Assembly (NCBI GenBank): GCA_030066905.1
Contig: JASJAR010000024.1
Span: 1-64,000 of the forward strand
Source of the DNA: Paracoccaceae bacterium
GTDB taxonomy: Bacteria > Pseudomonadota > Alphaproteobacteria > Rhodobacterales > Rhodobacteraceae
Direction of reading: 5' to 3'
Length of the DNA: 64,000 bases
Shown: positions 45,982-53,355 of the stretch, piece after piece
Layout: every line of letters begins with the position of its first letter
Numbering within the stretch: the first letter of the stretch is position 1
The notes under the pieces: generated by a model
What the model saw: only the letters and a program-made list of their open reading frames with translations
Databases searched by the model: none
What the model was told of the DNA's origin: nothing
Made by a program: the position numbers and the translations under genes

Positions 45982-46057
45982 GGCCCGTGGCGTTTGCATT
46001 TTGGCAAGGTCTGAACCATATTCGGGTCCAGCGGTAGTTTACATCACATGCTTCACC

Positions 46058-46094
46058 AAAAAACGCCCCGGCAGAGCGGTCACTCTGCCGGGGC
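46058..46094 (-). terminator. Rho-independent terminator after the 29-residue membrane protein
   Basis: Perfect 12-bp stem GCCCCGGCAGAG / CTCTGCCGGGGC (46065-46094) with a 6-nt loop. On the reverse strand it is followed at once by G and six T, a classic terminator lying 16 nt past the small gene's stop. Forward it is followed only by ACTCATTTT, so it may also stop the transglycosylase transcript. Confidence 0.85.
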
Positions 46095-46109
46095 ACTCAT
46101 TTTCGAGGG

Positions 46110-46199
46110 TTAGACCCCGACGAAGAGCCGGATGATCGCCACCATCAATGCAATCACGGCAATGACGAGCATCCATTTGCGGTAGTTGTTTTCGTTCAC
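46110..46199 (-). CDS. 29-residue single-pass membrane protein
   Basis: Very short gene: GTG start at 46199, stop TAA at 46112-46110. The product begins MNENNYRKWML and continues with one hydrophobic helix (VIAVIALMVAIIRLFVGV). Support: GGAGG lies 8 nt before the start codon, a strong terminator follows, and the charge pattern (polar basic head, hydrophobic tail) fits a membrane microprotein. It lies between smc and the transglycosylase gene. Function unknown. I do not know a named family. Confidence 0.6.
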   Translation of the reverse strand: MNENNYRKWMLVIAVIALMVAIIRLFVGV

Positions 46200-46213
46200 A
46201 TGCCTCGCCTCCT

Positions 46214-46237
46214 TTCACCGCGAAGAACCGCGGTGAA
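46214..46237 (-). promoter_or_regulatory. Perfect 9-bp hairpin just before the Shine-Dalgarno of the 29-residue gene
   Basis: TTCACCGCG (46214-46222) and CGCGGTGAA (46229-46237) with a 6-nt spacer. On the reverse strand the stem ends immediately before AGGAGG. No T-run follows, so a terminator is unlikely. It may shape translation of the small gene or mark the end of the smc transcript. Confidence 0.55.
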
Positions 46238-46280
46238 GAAAGCCCTAAGGATCCAAGTTCAACGATCGGTCAGCGCCGCC

Positions 46281-49200
46281 TCAGGCCACCATCGCCTCGG
46301 CGCGCTTGAGGTCGACCGACACGAGTTGGCTAACCCCCTGTTCGCCCATTGTGACGCCGAAGAGCCGGTCCATCCGCGCCATCGTCACCGCATGGTGGGT
46401 GATGATCAGAAAGCGGGTATCGGTGGACCGCGTCATCTCGTCGAGGAGGTCGCAGAACCGGCCGACATTGGCGTCGTCGAGAGGCGCATCGACCTCGTCG
46501 AGGACGCAGATCGGCGCCGGGTTGGCGAGAAACACCGCGAAGATCAACGCGAGGGCGGTGAGCGTCTGTTCGCCGCCTGAGAGCAGCGACAGGGTGGAGA
46601 GCTTCTTGCCAGGCGGCTGGCACATGATTTCGAGGCCGGCCTCGAGCGGGTCGTCTGATTCCACGAGCATCAGCCGGGCCTCGCCGCCACCGAAGAGATG
46701 GGTGAAGAGCCGCCCGAAATTTCGGTTCACCTCGTCGAAGGCCGCCAGAAGCCGCTCGCGGCCCTCCTTGTTGAGGCTCGCGATCCCGGCGCGCAATTCG
46801 GCGATGGCGGCGGTGAGGTCCTCGCGTTCCCCAGCCAGCGTGTCGTGCTCCGCCTGAACCTCGCGGGCATCTTCCTCGGCACGCAGGTTCACCGCACCGA
46901 GCGCGTCGCGCTGTCGGCGGAGCCGGGCCACTTCGACTTCCGCAGTCTCGGCACTTGGCATCTGAGCCGGATCGACGTCGAGCGAGGCCAGAAGGGCGTC
47001 CGGCGTCGTCTCCTGTTCCTCAGCGATCCGCGCCGCGGCAGCCAGCACCGCCTCGCCGGCGGCCTCGAGGCGGGTTTCCGCACGGGCCCGCGCCTCGCGC
47101 GCGTCCGAGGCCGCCCGTTCGGTCTCGCGCTCCGCCTCGCGCGCCGAACGGTCCGCGGTTTCCGCCCCGACGAGCGCGTCGGTGGCCTCCGCCTTCCGCG
47201 CCTCGGCGCTGCCGATCTCCGTCGCAAGCGCCGCCGCCTCCGCTTCGATCCGGGCCGGCGCCGCCTCGGCCTCGGCGCGTGCGATCGCCGTCTCCGCACG
47301 ACGTGCTTCGATCTCGGCCACCCGCGTCCCGGCCTTCTCGAGCCGCGTACTCCAGGTCCTCCGCTCCGCCGCGATCGCTTCGAGCCGCGAAGCCCGCGCC
47401 TCGCCTTCGCGCCGGACCTCGTCGAAGGCCGAGCGGCGCGCGAGCATCGTGATCCGGGCCGCTTCGACCGTCAGGCGGACATCCTCGGCCTCCGCGCGGG
47501 CGGCCTCGAGATCGGGCAGGTCGGCCAGCGCCGCCTCGGCCTCGGCCAGAGCGGCGCGGGCGGTCCCGGCTTCGGCGCCGTAACGGGTCTCGGCGAGCCG
47601 CGAGGTTTCGAGCTTGCCGGCGGCGATGTTGCGGTCGGCCTCGGCGCGGCTTTCGGCGCGGTGGGCTTCGGTGGCCGCAAGGTCGGCCGCCCGCCGCGCC
47701 TCGCGCGCCTCCCGGTCGGCGGCGGTCAGGGCGTCGAGCTCCGATCTGAGGTGGGTATGGGCGCGGGCGGCCCCCTCCGCGCGGGCGCTGGCCCGGGCGA
47801 GGTCCTGCTTGAGCTCTTCGAGCCGGTTGATCTGCTGAAGCCGCAAGGCGGAGGTCGATGGGGCATCTTCGGCGGCGGTGCGAAACCCGTCCCAGCGCCA
47901 GAGGTCCCCCTCGACCGAGACGAGGCGCTGTCCGGGCAAAAGGCTGCTCTGGAGTGCCGCTCCCGCGTCGCCGTCGACCACGCCAACCTGTGCGAGACGC
48001 CGTTCGAGGACCCCGGGCGTGTCGGCGTGATCGAGGAGGGCCGGCACCCCGCCGGGCAGGGGCGGAAGCTCGACCTCGCCGGCGAGCGCCACCCAGCCCG
48101 AGGCGCCCTCGCCGTCGATCACCGGGGCCTTGAGATCGTCGGCCAGAGCCGCCCCCAGCGCCTTTTCGTAGCCCGGTGCGATGCGCACGACATCCATCAC
48201 CTGTCCGCCGTCGGCGGTGTCGCGTTCGACGAGGCGCGCCAGTGCGGCAACCTCGGCTTCGAGGGCCGAGACCTCGCCCTCGGCAGCCGAGCGCTCGGCA
48301 CGGCCCTCGGCTTCCCGCGCCTGGGCGGCGTTCCGGGCGGTGTCGGCCTCGGCCAGCGCGCGCTCGGCCGCCTCTGCCGTCGCACCGGCCGCCGCAAGCG
48401 CTTCTCCGGCTGCGGCCAGTGCGGTCTCGGCGGTGGCAAGATCGGCCTCCGCCGTCGCCGCGGCCCCGGCGGCCTCGGCGGTCGCAGTCTCCGCCTTGCG
48501 CAAGGTGGTCTCGGCATCCGACACGGTGCGCGACACCGCCTGGTGGCGGGCGGCGAGCCGGGCGACGTCCTCGGTCCGCGCCGCAAGGTCTGCCTCGCGC
48601 TCCGCCAGCACCGTCTTTGCCGCCTCGGCTTCGGCCTCCGCCTCGGCCAGACGGCTGTCATGGCCGGTGCCCTCGGCCTCGAGTGCCTCGGTCTCGCGGG
48701 TCAGACGGTCGATGGTCTCGCGCGCATCCGCGTCGAGCCCGGCCTCCCGGGCAATGTCGCTGTCGAGCCGCTCAAGTGCCGCGCCGAGCCGCTCGATCTC
48801 GGCCGTCGCCCGGGCGCCCTCATCGGCGAGCGCCCCCTGACGGACGAGGAGCTTTTGCAGGATTGCTGCCGCAACCGCCTCCTCCTCCCGCAAGGGCGGC
48901 AGCGCGGCCTCCGTCTCCGCGCGCCGGGCGGCGGCGTCGCGCGCCGCGCGTTCGGCCTCCGAGGCGGCCGCCACGGCGCCGGCCAGAGCGGTCTCGGCCT
49001 CGATGCGGGTGTCCTCGGCCTCGCGCCAGCGGCGATAAAGGAGAATGCCCTCCGAGCGCCTGAGTGCGGCGCCGATCTCTCGGTAGCGCGCGGCGGCCTT
49101 GGCCTGGCGGGCGAGCGCGGTGAGCTGGCCGGCAAGCGCCTCGATCACGTCCTCGACGCGCGCGAGGTTGGTCTCCGCGCCCTTCAGCTTCAGTTCCGCC

Positions 49201-49736
49201 TCGTGGCGACGCTGGTAGAGCCCCGAGATGCCGGCAGCCTCCTCGAGGATCCGGCGCCGGTCCTTCGGCCTGGCGTTGATGAGTTCGGCGATCTGTCCTT
49301 GGCGCACGAGGGCCGGCGAATGGGCGCCGGTGGAGGCATCGGCGAAAAGCATCTGTGCATCGCGGGCGCGGATGTCTTTCGCATTCGCCTTATAGGCCGA
49401 GCCCGCGTCGCGGGTGATCCGGCGGATGATTTCCAGCGTGTCGGCATCGTTGAAGCCCTGGGGGGCGAGGCGTCGGGCGTTGTCGATCGTCAGCGTGACT
49501 TCCGCGAAGTTCCGCGCGGGCCGGCTGGCGGCCCCGGCAAAGATCACGTCTTCCATCCCGCCGCCGCGCATCGCCGAGGGCCGGGTCTCCCCCATCACCC
49601 AGCGCAGCGCTTCGAGGAGGTTCGACTTGCCGCAGCCGTTGGGGCCGACGACGCCCGTCAGCCCGTCGGCAATGACGAGATCGGTGGGGTCGACGAAGCT
49701 CTTGAAGCCGTTGAGCCTGAGCCGGGTGAAGCGCAA
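46281..49736 (-). CDS. smc: Chromosome segregation protein SMC
   Basis: Condensin subunit (1151 aa). The N-terminal head has the Walker A GPNGCGKSN (about 32-40), and the C-terminal head has LLSGGEQTLTALALIFA and the Walker B CVLDEVDAPLDDAN. Between them lie two long Ala/Glu/Arg-rich coiled coils separated by a hinge near the middle (DGGQVMDVVRIAPGYEKAL region, about 510-640). The long antisense frame opposite is an effect of this composition. It is divergent from the flavin reductase gene. Confidence 0.97.
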   Translation of the reverse strand: MRFTRLRLNGFKSFVDPTDLVIADGLTGVVGPNGCGKSNLLEALRWVMGETRPSAMRGGGMEDVIFAGAASRPARNFAEVTLTIDNARRLAPQGFNDADTLEIIRRITRDAGSAYKANAKDIRARDAQMLFADASTGAHSPALVRQGQIAELINARPKDRRRILEEAAGISGLYQRRHEAELKLKGAETNLARVEDVIEALAGQLTALARQAKAAARYREIGAALRRSEGILLYRRWREAEDTRIEAETALAGAVAAASEAERAARDAAARRAETEAALPPLREEEAVAAAILQKLLVRQGALADEGARATAEIERLGAALERLDSDIAREAGLDADARETIDRLTRETEALEAEGTGHDSRLAEAEAEAEAAKTVLAEREADLAARTEDVARLAARHQAVSRTVSDAETTLRKAETATAEAAGAAATAEADLATAETALAAAGEALAAAGATAEAAERALAEADTARNAAQAREAEGRAERSAAEGEVSALEAEVAALARLVERDTADGGQVMDVVRIAPGYEKALGAALADDLKAPVIDGEGASGWVALAGEVELPPLPGGVPALLDHADTPGVLERRLAQVGVVDGDAGAALQSSLLPGQRLVSVEGDLWRWDGFRTAAEDAPSTSALRLQQINRLEELKQDLARASARAEGAARAHTHLRSELDALTAADREAREARRAADLAATEAHRAESRAEADRNIAAGKLETSRLAETRYGAEAGTARAALAEAEAALADLPDLEAARAEAEDVRLTVEAARITMLARRSAFDEVRREGEARASRLEAIAAERRTWSTRLEKAGTRVAEIEARRAETAIARAEAEAAPARIEAEAAALATEIGSAEARKAEATDALVGAETADRSAREAERETERAASDAREARARAETRLEAAGEAVLAAAARIAEEQETTPDALLASLDVDPAQMPSAETAEVEVARLRRQRDALGAVNLRAEEDAREVQAEHDTLAGEREDLTAAIAELRAGIASLNKEGRERLLAAFDEVNRNFGRLFTHLFGGGEARLMLVESDDPLEAGLEIMCQPPGKKLSTLSLLSGGEQTLTALALIFAVFLANPAPICVLDEVDAPLDDANVGRFCDLLDEMTRSTDTRFLIITHHAVTMARMDRLFGVTMGEQGVSQLVSVDLKRAEAMVA

Positions 49737-49918
49737 TGGGGCGGGTCCGATCTGATTCCGGGTGCGGCATCCTCACGTCCGCTTGGGCGGGAGTCAACGC
49801 ACCCGCCCACGATCTGGCCGGGATCGGCCCGTTTTCCACAAGATATTGCGGGCAAACCGCCGCTTGCGACTCAAAACCGGCGCGCTATATCGCAGCCGCA
49901 CGAGGGAAAGGTGGCCCG

Positions 49919-50446
49919 ATGCTCGTTGGATTATGCGGATCGCTCCGCGCGGACAGTTCGAACCGGAAGCTGATGCGGGAGGCCGCGCGGCTTTACGGCG
50001 GCGCGTTCAGCGAGGCCGACATCCGGTTCCCGCTCTACGACAACGATCTCGAAGACCGCGAGGGGGTTCCGCAGGCGGTCGAGAGTGTGTCGGCAGAGAT
50101 CAAGGCCGCCGAGGCGGTGCTCGTGGTGACGCCGGAATACAACCAGTCGTTCTCGGGGGTTCTGAAGAACGCGCTCGACTGGATCAGCCGCACCAAGGGC
50201 GGGCCCTGGCGGGACAAGCCCGTGGCGCTCCTTTCGGCGGCGGCCGGGCGGGCGGGCGGGGCGCGGGCGCAATATGCGCTGAGGCTCGCGATGAACCCGT
50301 TCCGGCCGCGGCTCCTCACGGGCCCCGAGGTGCTCCTGGCCAACAGCCGCAACCAGTTCGACGAGGCCGGCCGGCTCACCGACGAACGCACCCTCAAGGC
50401 CCTCATCGAGCTCATGGAGGCGCTCCGCGCCGCGGCCATGCGCTGA
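49919..50446 (+). CDS. NADPH-dependent FMN reductase family protein
   Basis: Flavodoxin-like protein of 175 aa. LCGSLRADSSNRKLMREA is the FMN phosphate-binding loop and VVTPEYNQSFSGVLKNALDWIS the second family motif (PEYN). Such proteins reduce FMN, quinones or azo/chromate compounds; the substrate is not predictable. The GAGGGAAAGG upstream is a usable ribosome-binding site. Downstream is repeat copy E. Confidence 0.93.
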   Translation: MLVGLCGSLRADSSNRKLMREAARLYGGAFSEADIRFPLYDNDLEDREGVPQAVESVSAEIKAAEAVLVVTPEYNQSFSGVLKNALDWISRTKGGPWRDKPVALLSAAAGRAGGARAQYALRLAMNPFRPRLLTGPEVLLANSRNQFDEAGRLTDERTLKALIELMEALRAAAMR

Positions 50447-50562
50447 TTGCAGCGGCCGCGCCGACCGCGCCGAACGACCTGGAGACCGACCGAAATGCGG
50501 CGTCGGTTCCTGGCCTCAAGCGGACGCTCTGGTCTTGCTCCGGTAGCCCTCGGCGAAACACG

Positions 50563-50635
50563 CCCCGGACTTGATCCGGGGCCTCGATCCACCCCGAGTG
50601 CCAAGCCTGTCGAGGTCCCGGGTCAAGCCCGGGAC
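50563..50635. repeat. BIME-like palindromic repeat, copy E
   Basis: Unit one CCCCGGACTTGATCCGGGG (50563-50581), unit two GTCCCGGGTCAAGCCCGGGA plus C (50615-50635). It lies in the 283-nt gap between the flavin reductase gene and the FAD oxidoreductase gene. The flanks on both sides (from about 50500, to GACGTGGGGGGCATTGCG at about 50650) match the flanks of copy D1. Confidence 0.85.
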
Positions 50636-50729
50636 GTGGGGGGCATTGCGACGCGGGTTGGAGCAGGCGTCATCCACCCCATCAGCTTAAGGCCAAGCCC
50701 GGTCCTTTCACCGCCCCTGCCCACGCGAC

Positions 50730-51776
50730 CTATAGCGGCAATCCGAACCCTTCCGGCACCCGGTCGGTGCCCTCAAGGGCAAGATCGACCGCTAAAGGCG
50801 CGAGCCCCGGAGCCAGCGCGAAGCCGGTCTTGAACCCGCCATTGGCGATCACGTGGCCCGGCCGACCGGGCCAGGGGGCGACCACCGGCTGGCGGGTGAC
50901 GGCCCGGGGCCGTACGCCGGCCCAGCGCCCGATCACCGGGGCGTCCCTGAGCCACGGCGCCACCGAACGGGCCCGGTCGATCACCGCGTCGAGCTCTCCG
51001 TCGGTCGTCTCCGCCCCTTCGAACGCCCGCTCCGAAGTCGAGCCGACGGCAACCCGCCCTGCGCCATGGGCGACGATATGGAGCCGGTCGGCGTAAAGCT
51101 GGGGGATCTCGCCGGGCTCGGCCGCGAGCACCGCCGCCTGGCCCTTCTCGCCGCCGCCGATCTCGCGGCGAAGGGTCGCCGACAGGTCCCGCAACCCCTC
51201 CCAGCCGGTGGCGTGGACGACTGCGCCCGCCTCGCCCGCCTCCCGCAGGACCTCGCTGCCCGCCGCCGCGACCGCTGCGGCCAATGCCGCCACCGCGCGG
51301 GCCGGGTCGAGCTGGGCCGAAAGCGTGTCATGGACCCAAAGCCCCGTCTCGGAGACAGGCGCGGCCTCCGGCACGTCGGCGGTGACCTCCCAGGTCGCCT
51401 CGCCGCGCCAGAGCGTCGCGGCCGCGATGCCGCGCGCCCGGGCGCGTGCCAAAGCCTTGTCACCGGCAAGCGGCTGGAGCCGGCCCGACCGGCGGTAGCC
51501 GGTGGAACGACCGGAGGCCGCCTCGACCTGGGGCCAGTAGCTCCGCGCGGCGAGCAGGCAGTCCAGTTGAAACGCCTTCAGCGCCGTCCAGCCCTCCGGC
51601 GCATGGGGTGCCAGCGCACCGACGACCCCGCCCGAGGCGCCGCCACCCGGTCCTCGCGGGTCGATCACCCGCACCCGGGCGCCGCGGGCCAGTGCCTCCC
51701 AGGCGATTGTAAGCCCGAAGACGCCCGCACCTCGCACGGTGAGGTCTGTCGTTGCCAAATCGCGGCCTTTCGTCAT
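50730..51776 (-). CDS. FAD-dependent oxidoreductase (DAO family), possibly MnmC oxidase-like
   Basis: Protein of 348 aa. The dinucleotide motif is VRGAGVFGLTIAWEALARG (about 14-32), with RVIDPRGPGGGASGG following, and the C-terminal FAD contact is GHVIANGGFKTGFALAPGLAPL. It belongs to the DadA/ThiO/MnmC group. It is divergent from mnmD with 11 nt between the starts. In E. coli the same two activities are fused in MnmC, so this protein may supply the oxidase step (removal of the carboxymethyl group at U34). This is an inference from position; a glycine-oxidase role is the alternative. Confidence 0.85.
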   Translation of the reverse strand: MTKGRDLATTDLTVRGAGVFGLTIAWEALARGARVRVIDPRGPGGGASGGVVGALAPHAPEGWTALKAFQLDCLLAARSYWPQVEAASGRSTGYRRSGRLQPLAGDKALARARARGIAAATLWRGEATWEVTADVPEAAPVSETGLWVHDTLSAQLDPARAVAALAAAVAAAGSEVLREAGEAGAVVHATGWEGLRDLSATLRREIGGGEKGQAAVLAAEPGEIPQLYADRLHIVAHGAGRVAVGSTSERAFEGAETTDGELDAVIDRARSVAPWLRDAPVIGRWAGVRPRAVTRQPVVAPWPGRPGHVIANGGFKTGFALAPGLAPLAVDLALEGTDRVPEGFGLPL

Positions 51777-51787
51777 AGCGATTGGCC

Positions 51788-52468
51788 ATGGGTTTAGGCG
51801 ATGACACCTCCACCGGCCAGCCGGGGGTGACCTGGCGCGGCGGGGTGCCGGTCTCTGAGGCCTTCGACGACCCCTACTATTCCTTCGACGACGGGCTGGC
51901 CGAGACGGTGCACGTGTTTCTGGCGGGAAACGGTCTGCCGGCGCGGTTCGCCCCCGGCTTCCACATTGCCGAGCTTGGGTTCGGGACCGGGCTGTCCTGT
52001 CTGGCGGCGCTTTCCGCCTGGCGCGTCGCCGGGGTCACCGGCCCCTTGCGGTTCACCAGTTTCGAGGCTTATCCGCTGCCCCCAGATGCCATCGCCCGGG
52101 CGCTCGCGGCGTTTTCGGGCCTTGGCGATCTCGGCGCCGGCCTCGCCGCCCGCCTGGCCGGGGACGACACGGCACTGCCCGATCTCGACCTCGACCTTAT
52201 CGAAGGCGACGCCCGGACGACACTGCCCGACTGGGAGGGGGCCGCCGACGCCTGGTTTCTCGACGGCTTCGCCCCGGCGAAGAACCCCGAACTCTGGGAG
52301 CCGGGGCTGATGGGCGAGATCGCCCGGCACACAAGGCCCGGCGGGAGCTTCGCCACATACACCGCCGCCGGTGCGGTGCGCCGCGCGCTGGAGGCGGCGG
52401 GTTTTGCGGTCGAGCGGGCGCCGGGGTTCGGACGCAAGCGCCACATGAGCCGCGGGCGCCTCAGGTGA
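51788..52468 (+). CDS. mnmD: tRNA 5-methylaminomethyl-2-thiouridine methyltransferase MnmD
   Basis: Protein of 226 aa of the MnmD family. Motif I is HIAELGFGTGLSCLAALSAW, and AWFLDGFAPAKNPELWEPGLM is the signature active-site stretch in pieces; the end RAPGFGRKRHMSRG is also typical. It methylates the wobble uridine side chain (nm5s2U to mnm5s2U). E. coli has it as the N-terminal half of MnmC. ATG 51788 is chosen over a TTG 6 nt upstream. It overlaps the DMT gene by 4 nt. Confidence 0.93.
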   Translation: MGLGDDTSTGQPGVTWRGGVPVSEAFDDPYYSFDDGLAETVHVFLAGNGLPARFAPGFHIAELGFGTGLSCLAALSAWRVAGVTGPLRFTSFEAYPLPPDAIARALAAFSGLGDLGAGLAARLAGDDTALPDLDLDLIEGDARTTLPDWEGAADAWFLDGFAPAKNPELWEPGLMGEIARHTRPGGSFATYTAAGAVRRALEAAGFAVERAPGFGRKRHMSRGRLR

Positions 52469-53355
52469 GCCCCGCCTCAAACGCCCCCGGCATCCGGATG
52501 ATGATCGCCGCGACCTTCGTCTTCGCGCTCCAGGACGGGCTCTCGCGCCATCTCGCGGAGGCCTACAACGTCCTTTTCGTGGTGATGATCCGCTACTGGT
52601 TCTTCGCCGCATTCGTTGTCGTCCTCGGGATCCGGCAATCGGGCGGGCTCCGGGCGGCCGCCGCCACCCGCCGGCCGGGGCTTCAGATCGCCCGAGGGCT
52701 GCTGCTCGCGGCCGAGATTTGCGTGATGGTCACCGCCTTCGTGTTCCTCGGTCTGATCGAGGCCCATGCGATCTTCGCCTGCTACCCGCTCATTGTCGCC
52801 GCCTTGTCGGGCCCCGTCCTCGGCGAGCGCGCCGGCTGGCGGCGCTGGGCGGCGATCGCGGTGGGGTTCGCAGGCGTCCTCGTGATCCTGCGCCCCGGTA
52901 TCGCGGTGTTCTCGCCGGCCGCCGCGATCCCGCTTCTGTCGGCCTTCATGTTCGCGCTCTACGGGCTTCTCACACGGCTTGCGGCGCAGACCGACCCGCC
53001 GGCGGTGTCGTTCTTCTGGACCGGGACGGTCGGCGCGGTGGCGATGACCGTTGTCGGAATTTGGTTCGCCGAGCCGATGACGGGCGCGGATGCGGCGCTG
53101 ATGGCGGCGCTCTGCGTCACCGGCGCGCTGGGGCACTGGCTCCTGATCCGGGCCTACGATCTGTCCGAGGCCTCCGCCGTCCAGCCGTTTGCCTATTTCC
53201 AGCTCGTTTTCGCCGCCGGGTTCGGCATGGCGGTCTTCGGCGAGACGCTCAGCCTGCCGCTGGCCCTCGGCGCGGCCATCGTCGTCGGGGCGGGGCTCTT
53301 CACGCTCTGGCGCGAACGGGTCAGTTCCCGGGGCCCGGCACCGTCTGAAGAATGA
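52465..53355 (+). CDS. DMT superfamily (EamA) transporter
   Basis: Protein of 296 aa with ten membrane helices in two EamA repeats. The first starts near RMMIAATFVFALQDGLSRH, the second near AVFSPAAAIPLLSAFMFALYGLL, with FQLVFAAGFGMAVFGETL in the last part. Members export metabolites or amino acids; substrate unknown. The GTG start at 52465 overlaps the mnmD stop (GTGA), showing coupling. The 3' end overlaps the transglycosylase gene by 35 nt tail to tail. Confidence 0.92.
   Translation: MSPASNAPGIRMMIAATFVFALQDGLSRHLAEAYNVLFVVMIRYWFFAAFVVVLGIRQSGGLRAAAATRRPGLQIARGLLLAAEICVMVTAFVFLGLIEAHAIFACYPLIVAALSGPVLGERAGWRRWAAIAVGFAGVLVILRPGIAVFSPAAAIPLLSAFMFALYGLLTRLAAQTDPPAVSFFWTGTVGAVAMTVVGIWFAEPMTGADAALMAALCVTGALGHWLLIRAYDLSEASAVQPFAYFQLVFAAGFGMAVFGETLSLPLALGAAIVVGAGLFTLWRERVSSRGPAPSEE

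Noticed and set aside
46698-49973. A 1091-codon open frame opposite smc
   Set aside because: It is antisense to a clear SMC protein; repeated Ala/Glu/Arg codons in GC-rich DNA keep the reverse frame open. No domain or start signal supports it.
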